A stretch of DNA of 64,000 nucleotides, from positions 20,556,101-20,620,100 of the forward strand of contig NC_092677.1 of NCBI RefSeq assembly GCF_964355755.1. Reading direction: 5' to 3'. Below, one piece after another: positions 34,160-47,414 of the stretch (positions within the stretch are counted from its first letter, which is position 1; the number at the start of each line of letters is the position of its first letter). The notes under the pieces are model-generated. The model ran no database searches. It had not been told where the DNA came from and worked only from the letters and a program-made list of their open reading frames with translations. This DNA comes from Antedon mediterranea (Eukaryota; Echinodermata; Crinoidea; Comatulida; Antedonidae). The position numbers and the translations under genes were made by a program.

Positions 34160-35816
34160 GTGTACAGAATAGCTTCAAATCGCATTTGGAGACGTTTTAG
34201 ACCATTTTGTGCATTTCGATGAAACTTGGTTACACAAAAACATCAAAGTGCTTAAAATCACATTTTGAGCATTTCGTTAAAACTTTTCACACAAAAACAT
34301 CAAAGTCCACAAAATAGCTTAATATCGTATTTAAAAACGTTTTAGACCATTTTGAGCATTTCGAAAAAACTTTTCCACACAAAACATCAAAGTTTACAAA
34401 ATAGCTTCAAATCGCATTTGGAGACGTTTTAGACCATTTTGTGATTTTCGTAAAAACTTGTTAACATAAAAACACCAAAGTACTTAGAAAAGCTTCAAAT
34501 CGCATTTGGAGACGTTTTAGACCATTTTGTGCATTTCGATGAAACTTGGTTACACAAAAACATCAAAGTGCTTAAAATCACATTTTGAACATTTCGTTAA
34601 AAGTTTTCACACAAAAACATCAAAGAGTAAAAAATAGCTTAATATCGTATTTAAAAACGTTTTAGACCATTTTGAGCATTTCGAAAAAACTTTTCCACAC
34701 AAAACATCAAAGTTTACAAAATAGCTTCAAATCGCATTTGGAGACGTTTTAGACCATTTTGTGATTTTCGAAAAAACTTGTTAACATAAAAACACCAAAG
34801 TGCTCAGAATACCTTCAAATCGCATTTGGAGACGTTTTAGACCATTTTGTGATTTTCGAAAAAACTTGTTAACATAAAAACACCAAAGTGCTCAGAAAAG
34901 CTTCAAATCGCATTTGGAGACGTTTTAAACCATTTTGTTCATTTCGATGAAACTTGGTTACACAAAAACATCAAAGAGCACAAAAGTATTTAAAAACGTT
35001 TTAGACCATTTTGAGCATTCCGACAAAACTTTTTCACACAAAACTTCAAAGTGTACAGAATAGCTTTAAATCGCATTTGGAGACGTTTTAGACCATTTTG
35101 TAGTTTTCGAAAAAACTTGTTAACATAAAAACACAAAAGAGCTTCAAATCGCATTTGGAGACGTTTTAGACCCTTTTGTGCATTTCGATGAAACTTGGTT
35201 ACACAAAAACATCAAAGTGCTTAAAATCACATTAGAAACCGTTTTAGACCATTTTGAGCATTTCGTTAAAACTTTTCACACAAAAACATCAAAGTCCACA
35301 AAATAGCTTAATATCGTATTTAAAAACGTTTTAGACAATTTTGAGCATTTCGAAAAAACTTTTTCACACAAAACATCAAAGTTTACAAAATAGCTTCAAA
35401 TCGCATTTGGAGACGTTTTAGACCATTTTGTGATTTTCGAAAAAACTTGTTAACATAAAAACACCAAAGTGCTCAGAATACCTTCAAATCGCATTTTGAG
35501 ACGTTTTAGACCATTTTGTTCATTTCGATGAAACAAAAACACAAAAATATCAAATTGCACAAAATGGCTTAATATGATATGGGAAAACGTTTTAGACCAT
35601 TTTGAACATTTCGTTAAAAGTTTTCACACAAAAACATCAAAGTCCACAAAATAGCTTAATATCGTATTTAAAAACGTTTTAGACCATTTTGAGCATTTCG
35701 AAAAAACTTTTCCACACAAAACATCAAAGTTTACAAAAGAGCTTCAAATCGCATTTGGAGACGTTTTAGACCATTTTGTGATTTTCGAAAAAACTTGTTA
35801 ACATAAAAACACAAAA
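34160..35816 (+). repeat. 1,657-bp tandem block, copy 1
   Basis: Starts at GTGTACAGAATAG and ends where the next copy starts with the same string. Both copies share AAACTTCAAAGTG after GCATTCCG. The single-copy form of this region lies at 51,285-52,940 and 3,231-4,890. Confidence 0.88.
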
Positions 35817-37473
35817 GTGTACAGAATAGCTTCAAATCGCATTTGGAGACGTTTTAGACCATTTTGTGCATTTCGATGAAACTTGGTTACACAAAAACAT
35901 CAAAGTGCTTAAAATCACATTTTGAGCATTTCGTTAAAACTTTTCACACCAAAACATCAAAGTCCACAAAATAGCTTAATATCGTATTTAAAAACGTTTT
36001 AGACCATTTTGAGCATTTCGAAAAAACTTTTCCACACAAAACATCAAAGTTTACAAAATAGCTTCAAATCGCATTTGGAGACGTTTTAGACCATTTTGTG
36101 ATTTTCGTAAAAACTTGTTAACATAAAAAAACCAAAGTGCTTAGAAAAGCTTCAAATCGCATTTGGAGACGTTTTAGACCATTTTGTGCATTTCGATGAA
36201 ACTTGGTTACACAAAAACATCAAAGTGCTTAAAATCACATTTTGAACATTTCGTTAAAAGTTTTCACACAAAAACATCAAAGAGTAAAAAATAGCTTAAT
36301 ATCGTATTTAAAAACGTTTTAGACCATTTTGAGCATTTCGAAAAAACTTTTCCACACAAAACATCAAAGTTTACAAAATAGCTTCAAATCGCATTTGGAG
36401 ACATTTTAGACCATTTTGTGATTTTCGAAAAAACTTGTTAACATAAAAACACCAAAGTGCTCAGAATACCTTCAAATCGCATTTAGAGACGTTTTAGACC
36501 ATTTTGTGATTTTCGAAAAAACTTGTTAACATAAAAACACCAAAGTGCTCAGAAAAGCTTCAAATCGCATTTGGAGACGTTTTAAACCATTTTGTTCATT
36601 TCGATGAAACTTGGTTACACAAAAACATCAAAGAGCACAAAAGTATTTAAAAACGTTTTAGACCATTTTGAGCATTCCGACAAAACTTTTTCACACAAAA
36701 CTTCAAAGTGTACAGAATAGCTTTAAATCGCATTTGGAGACGTTTTAGACCATTTTGTAGTTTTCGAAAAAACTTGTTAACATAAAAACACAAAAGAGCT
36801 TCAAATCGCATTTGGAGACGTTTTAGACCCTTTTGTGCATTTCGATGAAACTTGGTTACACAAAAACATCAAAGTGCTTAAAATCACATTAGAAACCGTT
36901 TTAGACCATTTTGAGCATTTCGTTAAAACTTTTCACACAAAAACATCAAAGTCCTCAAAATAGCTTAATATCGTATTTAAAAACGTTTTAGACAATTTTG
37001 AGCATTTCGAAAAAACTTTTTCACACAAAACATCAAAGTTTACAAAATAGCTTCAAATCGCATTTGGAGACGTTTTAGACCATTTTGTGATTTTCGAAAA
37101 AACTTGTTAACATAAAAACACCAAAGTGCTCAGAATACCTTCAAATCGCATTTTGAGACGTTTTAGACCATTTTGTTCATTTCGATGAAACAAAAACACA
37201 AAAACATCAAATATCACAAAATGGCTTAATATGATATGGGAAAACGTTTTAGACCATTTTGAACATTTCGTTAAAAGTTTTCACACAAAAACATCAAAGT
37301 CCACAAAATAGCTTAATATCGTATTTAAAAACGTTTTAGACCATTTTGAGCATTTCGAAAAAACTTTTCCACACAAAACATCAAAGTTTACAAAAGAGCT
37401 TCAAATCGCATTTGGAGACGTTTTAGACCATTTTGTGATTTTCGAAAAAACTTGTTAACATAAAAACACAAAA
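35817..37473 (+). repeat. 1,657-bp tandem block, copy 2
   Basis: Roughly eight or nine small differences from copy 1 were noticed, such as GGAGACATTTT near 36,412, ATTTAGAGACG near 36,484, GTCCTCAAAATAG near 36,952 and CAAATATCAC near 37,208. About 19 monomers. Confidence 0.86.
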
Positions 37474-38751
37474 GTGCTCAGAATACCTTCAAATCGCATT
37501 TGGAGACGTTTTAGACCATTTTGTGATTTTCGAAAAAACTTGTTTACATAAAAACACGAAAGTGCTAAGAATAGCTTCCAATCGCATTTGGAGACGTTTT
37601 AGACCCTTTTGTGCATTTCGATGAAACTTGGTTACACAAAAACATCAAAGTGCTTAAAATCACATTAGAAACCGTTTTAGACCATTTTGAGCATTTCGTT
37701 AAAATTTTTCACAGAAAAACATCAAAGAGCAAAAAATAGCTTAATATCGTATTTAAAAACGTTTTAGACCATTTTGAGCATTTCGACAAAACTTTTTCAC
37801 ACAAAATATCAAAGTGTACAGAATAGCTTCAAATCGCATTTTGAGACGTTTTAACCCATTTTGAGCATTTCGATAAAATTTTACACACAAAAACATCAAA
37901 GTGCACAAAATAGCTTAATATGGTATTTAAAAACGTTTTAGACCATTTTGAGCAATTCAACAAAACTTTTTCTCACAAAACATCAAAGTGTACAGAATAG
38001 CTTCAAATCGCATTTGGAGACGTTTTAGACCATTTTGTGCATTTCGATGAAACTTGGTTACACAAAAACATCAAAGTGCTTAAAATCACATTTTGAGCAT
38101 TTCGTTAAAACTTTTCACACAAAAACATCAAAGTCCACAAAATAGCTTAATATCGTATTTAAAAACGTTTTAGACCATTTTGAGCATTTCGAAAAAACTT
38201 TTCCACACAAAACATCAAAGTTTACAAAATAGCTTCAAATCGCATTTGGAGACGTTTTAGACCATTTTGTGATTTTCGAAAAAACTTGTTAACATAAAAA
38301 CACCAAAGTGCTCAGAATACCTTCAAATCGCATTTGGAGACGTTTTAGACCCTTTTGTGCATTTCGATGAAACTTGGTTACACAAAAACATCAAAGTGCT
38401 TAAAATCACATTAGAAACCGTTTTAGACCATTTTGAGCATTTCGTTAAAATTTGTCACAGAAAAACATCAAAGAGCAAAAAATATCTTAATATCGTATTT
38501 AAAAACGTTTTAGACCATTTTGAGCATTTCGACAAAACTTTTTCACACAAAACATCAAAGTGTACAAAATAGCTTCAAATCGCATTTGGAGACGTTTTAA
38601 CCCATTTTGAGCATTTCGATAAAATTTTACACACAAAAACATCAAAGTGCACAAAATAGCTTAATATGGTATTTAAAAACGTTTTAGACCATTTTGAGCA
38701 TTTCAACAAAACTTTTTCTCACAAAACATCAAAGTGTACAGAATAGCTTCA
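37474..38751 (+). repeat. D-B-F-G-C segment shared with 6,040 and 47,040 regions
   Basis: Contains the rare ACACGAAAGTGCTAAG (37,555), also near 6,072, 8,444 and 47,070, and AAAATATCAAAGTG (37,804), also near 8,696 and 47,322. The frame at 38,357-38,572 lies here and is not considered a gene. Confidence 0.78.
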
Positions 38752-40634
38752 AATCGCATTTGGAGACGTTTTAGACTTTTTTGTGCATTTCGATGAAACT
38801 TGGTTACACAAAAACATCAAAGTGCTTAAAATCACATTTTGAGCATTTCGTTAAAACTTTTCACACAAAAACATCAAAGTCCACAAAATAGCTTAATATC
38901 GTATTTAAAAACGTTTTAGACCATTTTGAGCATTTCGAAAAAACTTTTCCACACAAAACATCAAAGTTTACAAAATAGCTTCAAATCGCATTTGGAGACG
39001 TTTTAGACCATTTTGTGATTTTCGAAAAAACTTGATAACATAAAAACACCAAAGTTCTCAGAATACCTTCAAATCGTGTTTTGAGACGTTTTAGACCATT
39101 TTGTAATTTTCGAAAAAACTTGTTAACATAAAAACACCAAAGTGCTCAGAATACCTTCACATCGCATTTTGAGACGTTTTAGACCATTTTGTGATTTTCG
39201 AAAACACTTGTTAACATAAAAACACCAAAGTGCTTAGAAAAGCTTGAAATCGCATTTGGAGACGTTTTAGACCATTTTGTGCATTTCGATGAAACTTGGT
39301 TACACAAAAACATCAAAGTGCTTAAAATCACATTTTGAGCATTTCGTTAAAACTTTTCACACAAAAACATCAAAGAGTAAAAAATAGCTTAATATCGTAT
39401 TTAAAAACGTTTTAGACCATTTTGAGCATTTCGACAAAAATTTTTCACACAAAACATCAAAGTGTACAGAATAGCTTTAAATCGCATTTGGAGACGTTTT
39501 AGACCATTTTGTTCATTTCGATGAAACAAAAACACAAAAACATCAAATTGCACAAAATGGCTTAATATGATATGGGAAAACGTTTTAGACCATTTTGAAC
39601 ATTTCGTTAAAAGTTTTCACACAAAAACATCAAAGTCCACAAAATAGCTTAATATCGTATTTAAAAACGTTTTAGACCATTTTGAGCATTTCGAAAAAAC
39701 TTTTTCACACAAAACATCAAAGTTTACAAAATAGCTTCAAATCGCATTTGGAGACGTTATAGACCATTTTGTGATTTTCGAAAAAACTTGTTAACATAAA
39801 AACACCAAAGTGCTCAGAATACCTTCAAATCGCATTTTGAGACGTTTTAGACCATTTTGTGATTTTCGAAAAAACTTGTTAACATAAAAACACCAAAGTG
39901 CTCAGAATACCTTCAAATCGTGTTTTGAGACGTTTTAGACCATTTTGTGATTTTCGAAAAAACTTAACATAAAAACACCAAAGTGCTCAGAATACCTTCA
40001 AATCGCATTTGGAGACGTTTTAGACCATTTTGTGATTTTCGAAAAAACTTGTTAACATAAAAACACCAAAGTGCTCAGAATACCTTCAAATCGTATTTTG
40101 AGACGTTTTAGACAATTTTGTGATTTTCGAAAAAACTTGTTAACATAAAAACACCAAAGTGCTTAGAAAAGCTTCAAATCGCATTTGGAGACGTTTTAGA
40201 CCATTTTGTGCATTTCGATGAAACTTGGTTACACAAAAACATCAAAGTGTACAGAATAGCTTCAAATCGCATTAGAAACCGTTTTAGACCATTTTGAGCA
40301 TTTCGAAAAAACTTTTTCACACAAAACATCAAAGTGTACAAAATAGCTTCAAATCGCATTTGGAGACGTTTTAGACAATTTTGTGATTTTCGAAAAAACT
40401 TGTTTACATAAAAACACCAAAGTGCTAAGAATAGCTTCCAATCGCATTTGGAGACGTTTTAGACCCTTTTGTGCATTTCGATGAAACTTGGTTACACAAA
40501 AACATCAAAGTGCTTAAAATCACAGTAGAAACCGTTTTAGACCATTTTGAGCATTTCGTTAAAATTTTTCACAGAAAAACATCAAAGAGCAAAAAATAGC
40601 TTAATATCGTATTTAAAAACGTTTTAGACCATTT
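38752..40634 (+). repeat. 1,941-bp-offset tandem block, copy 1
   Basis: C, D-short, B, A (TTGATAACAT), A (GTAATTTTCG), class E and class A runs, C, D. Ends with CACAGTAGAAACC and a class D unit. About eight differences from copy 2. Confidence 0.84.
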
Positions 40635-40692
40635 TGTGATTTTCGTAAAAACTTGTTAACATAAAAACACCAAAGTGCTTAGAAAAGTTTCA
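40635..40692 (+). repeat. 58-bp junction between the 1,941-bp copies
   Basis: Class A-like GTGATTTTCGTAAAAAC joined to a class B 5' half. It replaces the G-type sequence found at the same relative place before copy 1, so the duplication breakpoint lies here. Confidence 0.7.
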
Positions 40693-42575
40693 AATCGCAT
40701 TTGGAGACGTTTTAGACCATTTTGTGCATTTCGATGAAACTTGGTTACACAAAAACATCAAAGTGCTTAAAATCACATTTTGAGCATTTCGTTAAAACTT
40801 TTCACACAAAAACATCAAAGTCCACAAAATAGCTTAATATCGTATTTAAAAACGTTTTAGACCATTTTGAGCATTTCGAAAAAACTTTTCCACACAAAAC
40901 ATCAAAGTTTACAAAATAGCTTCAAATCGCATTTGGAGACGTTTTAGACCATTTTGTGATTTTCGAAAAAACTTGATAACATAAAAACACCAAAGTGCTC
41001 AGAATACCTTCAAATCGTGTTTTGAGACGTTTTAGACCATTTTGTAATTTTCGAAAAAACTTGTTAACATAAAAACACCAAAGTGCTCAGAATACCTTCA
41101 CATCGCATTTTGAGACGTTTTAGAGCATTTTGTGATTTTCGAAAAAACTTGTTAACATAAAAACACCAAAGTGCTTAGAAAAGCTTGAAATCGCATTTGG
41201 AGACGTTTTAGACCATTTTGTGAATTTCGATGAAACTTGGTTACACAAAAACATCAAAGTGCTTAAAATCACATTTTGAGCATTTCGTTAAAACTTTTCA
41301 CACAAAAACATCAAAGAGTAAAAAATAGCTTAATATCGTATTTAAAAACGTTTTAGACCATTTTGAGCATTTCGACAAAATTTTTTCACACAAAACATCA
41401 AAGTGTACAGAATAGCTTTAAATCGCATTTGGAGACGTTTTAGACCATTTTGTTCATTTCGATGAAACAAAAACACAAAAACATCAAATTGCACAAAATG
41501 GCTTAATATGATATGGGAAAACGTTTTAGACCATTTTGAACATTTCGTTAAAAGTTTTCACACAAAAACATCAAAGTCCACAAAATAGCTTAATATCGTA
41601 TTTAAAAACGTTTTAGACCATTTTGAGCATTTCGAAAAAACTTTTTCACACAAAACATCAAAGTTTACAAAATAGCTTCAAATCGCATTTGGAGACGTTA
41701 TAGACCATTTTGTGATTTTCGAAAAAACTTGTTAACATAAAAACACCAAAGTGCTCAGAATACCTTCAAATCGCATTTTGAGACGTTTTAGACCATTTTG
41801 TGATTTTCGAAAAAACTTGTTAACATAAAAACACCAAAGTGCTCAGAATACCTTCAAATCGTGTTTTGAGACGTTTTAGACCATTTTGTGATTTTCGAAA
41901 AAACTTAACATAAAAACACCAAAGTGCTCAGAATACCTTCAAATCGCATTTGGAGACGTTTTAGACCATTTTGTGATTTTCGAAAAAACTTGTTAACATA
42001 AAAACACCAAAGTGCTCAGAATACCTTCAAATCGTATTTTGAGACGTTTTAGACAATTTTGTGATTTTCGAAAAAACTTGTTAACATAAAAACACCAAAG
42101 TGCTTAGAAAAGCTTCAAATCGCATTTGGAGACGTTTTAGACCATTTTGTGCATTTCGATGAAACTTGGTTACACAAAAACATCAAAGTGTACAGAATAG
42201 CTTCAAATCGCATTAGAAACCGTTTTAGACCATTTTGAGCATTTCGAAAAAACTTTTTCACACAAAACATCAAAGTGTACAAAATAGCTTCAAATCGCAT
42301 TTGGAGACGTTTTAGACAATTTTGTGATTTTCGAAAAAACTTGTTTACATAAAAACACCAAAGTGCTAAGAATAGCTTCCAATCGCATTTGGAGACGTTT
42401 TAGACCCTTTTGTGCATTTCGATGAAACTTGGTTACACAAAAACATCAAAGTGCTTAAAATCACAGTAGAAACCGTTTTAGACCATTTTGAGCATTTCGT
42501 AAAAATTTTTCACAGAAAAACATCAAAGAGCAAAAAATAGCTTAATATCGTATTTAAAAACGTTTTAGACCATTT
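40693..42575 (+). repeat. 1,941-bp-offset tandem block, copy 2
   Basis: Matches copy 1 to CGTTTTAGACC at 42,575. Variants include GAGCATTTTG near 41,122, GTGAATTTCG near 41,220 and CGTAAAAATTTTTC near 42,498. Confidence 0.84.
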
Positions 42576-43282
42576 TGAGCATTTCGACAAAACTTTTTCA
42601 CACAAAACATCAAAGTGTACAGATAAGCTTCAAATCGCATTTGGAGACGTTTTAAACCATTTTGAGCATTTCGATAAAATTTTACACACAAAAACATCAA
42701 AGTGCACAAAATAGCTTAATATGGTATTTAAAAACGTTTTAGACCATTTTGAGCATTTCGAAAAAACTTTTCCACACAAAACATCAAAGTTTACAAAATA
42801 GCTTCAAATCGCATTTGGAGACGTTTTAGAACATTTTGTGATTTTCGAAAAAACTTGTTAACATAAAAACACCAAAGTGCTCAGAATACCTTCAAATCGT
42901 GTTTTGAGACGTTTTAGACCATTTTGTAATTTTCGAAAAAACTTGTTAACATAAAAACACCAAAGTGCTCAGAATACCTTCACATCGCATTTTTAGACGT
43001 TTTAGACCATTTTGTGATTTTCGAAAAAACTTGTTAACATAAAAACACCAAAGTGCTTAGAAAAGCTTGGAATCGCATTTGGAGACGTTTTAGACCATTT
43101 TGAGCATTTCGATGAAACTTGGTTACACAAAAACATCAAAGTGCTTAAAATCACATTTTGAGCATTTCGTTAAAACTTTTCACACAAAAACATCAAAGAG
43201 TAAAAAATAGCTTAATATCGTATTTAAAAACGTTTTAGACCATTTTGAGCATTTCGACAAAATTTTTTCACACAAAACATCA
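42576..43282 (+). repeat. Continuation matching 13,190-13,760
   Basis: B, F, B, A units with the swapped tail GTACAGATAAGC at about 42,616, as at 13,253 and 63,010. Variants GAACATTTTG (42,830), TTTTTAGACG (42,990) and GCTTGGAATCG (43,066) are private to this copy. Confidence 0.78.
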
Positions 43283-46200
43283 AAGTGCACAAAATAGCTT
43301 AATATGGTATTTAAAAAGGTTTTAGACCATTTTGAGCAATTCAACAAAACTTTTTCTCACAAAACATCAAAGTGTACAGAATAGCTTCAAATCGCATTTG
43401 GAGACGTTTTAGACCATTTTGTGCATTTCGATGAAACTTGGTTACACAAAAACATCAAAGTGCTTAAAATCACATTTTGAGCATTTCGTTAAAACTTTTC
43501 ACACAAAAACATCAAAGTCCACAAAATAGCTTAATATCGTATTTAAAAACGTTTTAGACCATTTTGAGCATTTCGAAAAAACTTTTCCACACCAAACATC
43601 AAAGTTTACAAAATAGCTTCAAATCGCATTTGGAGACGTTTTAGACCATTTTGTGATTTTCGAAAAAACTTGTTAACATAAAAACACCAAAGTGCTCAGA
43701 ATACCTTCAAATCGCATTTGGAGACGTTTTAGACCCTTTTGTGCATTTCGATGAAACTTGGTTACACAAAAACATCAAAGTGCTTAAAATCACATTAGAA
43801 ACCGTTTTAGACCATTTTGAGCATTTCGTTAAAATTTGTCACAGAAAAACATCAAAGAGCAAAAAATATCTTAATATCGTATTTAAAAACGTTTTAGACC
43901 ATTTTGAGCATTTCGACAAAACTTTTTCACACAAAACATCAAAGTGTACAAAATAGCTTCAAATCGCATTTGGAGACGTTTTAACCCATTTTGAGCATTT
44001 CGATAAAATTTTAGACACAAAAACATCAAAGTGCACAAAATAGCTTAATATGGTATTTAAAAACGTTTTAGACCATTTTGAGCATTTCAACAAAACTTTT
44101 TCTCACAAAACATCAAAGTGTACAGAATAGCTTCAAATCGCATTTGGAGACGTTTTAGACTTTTTTGTGCATTTCGATGAAACTTGGTTACACAAAAACA
44201 TCAAAGTGCTTAAAATCACATTTTGAGCATTTCGTTAAAACTTTTCACACAAAAACATCAAAGTCCACAAAATAGCTTAATATCGTATTTAAAAACGTTT
44301 TAGACCATTTTGAGCATTTCGAAAAAACTTTTCCACACAAAACATCAAAGTTTACAAAATAGCTTCAAATCGCATTTGGAGACGTTTTAGACCATTTTGT
44401 GATTTTCGAAAAAACTTGATAACATAAAAACACCAAAGTGCTCAGAATACCTTCAAATCGTGTTTTGAGACGTTTTAGACCATTTTGTAATTTTCGAAAA
44501 AACTTGTTAACATAAAAACACCAAAGTGCTCAGAATACCTTCACATCGCATTTTGAGACGTTTTAGACCATTTTGTGATTTTCGAAAAAACTTGTTAACA
44601 TAAAAACACCAAAGTGCTTAGAAAAGCTTGAAATCGCATTTGGAGACGTTTTAGACCATTTTGTGCATTTCGATGAAACTTGGTTACACAAAAACATCAA
44701 AGTGCTTAAAATCACATTTTGAGCATTTCGTTAAAACTTTTCACACAAAAACATCAAAGAGTAAAAAATAGCTTAATATCGTATTTAAAAACGTTTTAGA
44801 CCATTTTGAGCATTTCGACAAAATTTTTTCACACAAAACATCAAAGTGTACAGAATAGCTTTAAATCGCATTTGGAGACGTTTTAGACCATTTTGTTCAT
44901 TTCGATGAAACAAAAACACAAAAACATCAAATTGCACAAAATGGCTTAATATGATATGGGAAAACGTTTTAGACCATTTTGAACATTTCGTTAAAAGTTT
45001 TCACACAAAAACATCAAAGTCCACAAAATAGCTTAATATCGTATTTAAAAACGTTTTAGACCATTTTGAGCATTTCGAAAAAACTTTTTCACACAAAACA
45101 TCAAAGTTTACAAAATAGCTTCAAATCGCATTTGGAGACGTTATAGACCATTTTGTGATTTTCGAAAAAACTTGTTAACATAAAAACACCAAAGTGCTCA
45201 GAATACCTTCAAATCGCATTTTGAGACGTTTTAGACCATTTTGTGATTTTCGAAAAAACTTGTTAACATAAAAACACCAAAGTGCTCAGAATCGTGTTTT
45301 GAGACGTTTTAGACCATTTTGTGATTTTCGAAAAAACTTGTTAACATAAAAACACCAAAGTGCTCAGAATACCTTCAAATCGCATTTTGAGACGTTTTAG
45401 ACCATTTTGTGATTTTCGAAAAAACTTGTTAACATAAAAACACCAAAGTGCTCAGAATACCTTCAAATCGTGTTTTGAGACGTTTTAGACCATTTTGTGA
45501 TTTTCGAAAAAACTTGTTAACATAAAAACACCAAAGTGCTCAGAATACCTTCAAATCGCATTTTGAGACGTTTTAGACCATTTTGTGATTTTCGAAAAAA
45601 CTTGTTAACATAAAAACACCAAAGTGCTCAGAATACCTTCAAATCGTGTTTTGAGACGTTTTAGACCATTTTGTGATTTTCGAAAAAACTTGTTAACATA
45701 AAAACACCAAAGTGCTTAGAAAAGCTTCAAATCGCATTTGGAGACGTTTTAGACCATTTTGTTCATTTCGATGAAACTTGGTTACACAAAAACATCAAAG
45801 AGCACAAAAGATCTTAATATCGTATTTAAAAACGTTTTAGACCATTTTGAGCATTTCGAAAAAACTTTTTCACACAAAACATCAAAGTGTACAAAATAGC
45901 TTCAAATCGCATTTTGAGACGTTTTAGACAATTTTGTGATTTTCGAAAAAACTTGTTTACATAAAAACACCAAAGTGCTTAGAAAAGCTTCAAATCACAT
46001 TTGGAGACGTTTTAAACCATTTTGTTCATTTCGATGAAACTTGGTTACACAAAAACATCAAAGAGCACAAAAGTATTTAAAAACGTTTTAGACCATTTTG
46101 AGCATTCCGTCAAAACTTTTTCACACAAAACATCAAAGTGTACAGAATAGCTTTAAATCGCATTTGGAGACGTTTTAGACCATTTTGTAGTTTTCGAAAA

Positions 46201-46401
46201 AACTTGTTAACATAAAAACACAAAAGAGCTTCAAATCGCATTTGGAGACGTTTTAGACCCTTTTGTGCATTTCGATGAAACTTGGTTACACAAAAACATC
46301 AAAGTGCTTAAAATCACATTAGAAACCGTTTTAGACCATTTTGAGCATTTCGTTAAAACTTTTCACACAAAAACATCAAAGTCCACAAAATAGCTTAATA
46401 G
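43283..46401 (+). repeat. 3.1-kb block, copy 1 (offset 4,132 then 3,900)
   Basis: Shares with copy 2 GAGCAATTC, CACACCAAACATC, GACTTTTTTG and a 10-bp deletion giving CTCAGAATCGTG at 45,285. Includes 45,120-45,720, where class A subtypes alternate with a 176-bp period. Confidence 0.86.
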
Positions 46402-47414
46402 CGTATTTAAAAACGTTTTAGACCATTTTGAGCATTTCGAAAAAACATTTTCACACAAAACATCAAAGTTTACAAAATAGCTTCAAATCGCATTTGGAGA
46501 CGTTTTAGACCATTTTGTGATTTTCGAAAAAACTTGTTAACATAAAAACACCAAAGTGCTCAGAATACCTTCAAATCGCATTTTGAGACGTTTTAGACCA
46601 TTTTGTGATTTTCGAAAAAACAACATAAAAACACCAAAGTGCTCAGAATACCTTCAAATCGCATTTGGAGACGTTTTAGACCATTTTGTGATTTTCGAAA
46701 AAACTTGTTAACATAAAAACACCAAAGTGCTCAGAAAACCTTCAAATCGTATTTTGAGACGTTTTAGACAATTTTGTGATTTTCGAAAAAACTTGTTAAC
46801 ATAAAAACACCAAAGTGCTTAGAAAAGCTTCAAATCGCATTTGGAGACGTTTTAGACCATTTTGTGCATTTCGATGAAACTTGGTTACACAAAAACATCA
46901 AAGTGTACAGAATAGCTTCAAATCGCATTAGAAACCGTTTTAGACCATTTTGAGCATTTCGAAAAAACTTTTTCACACCAAACATCAAAGTGTACAAAAT
47001 AGCTTCAAATCGCATTTGGAGACGTTTTAGACAATTTTGTGATTTTCGAAAAAACTTGTTTACATAAAAACACGAAAGTGCTAAGAATAGCTTCCAATCG
47101 CATTTGGAGACGTTTTAGACCCTTTTGTGCATTTCGATGAAACTTGGTTACACAAAAACATCAAAGTGCTTAAAATCACATTAGAAACCGTTTTAGACCA
47201 TTTTGAGCATTTCGTTAAAATTTTTCACAGAAAAACATCAAAGAGCAAAAAATAGCTTAATATCGTATTTAAAAACGTTTTAGACCATTTTGAGCATTTC
47301 GACAAAACTTTTTCACACAAAATATCAAAGTGTACAGAATAGCTTCAAATCGCATTTTGAGACGTTTTAACCCATTTTGAGCATTTCGATAAAATTTTAC
47401 ACACAAAAACATCA
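46402..47414 (+). repeat. Segment between the 3.1-kb copies; match to 5,400-6,410
   Basis: B, A, A-short, C, B, A, C, D, B, F units in the order of 5,400-6,410 and 7,770-8,780, with CACACCAAACATC and ACACGAAAGTGC. It keeps the F unit that 6,308 has lost. Confidence 0.78.
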
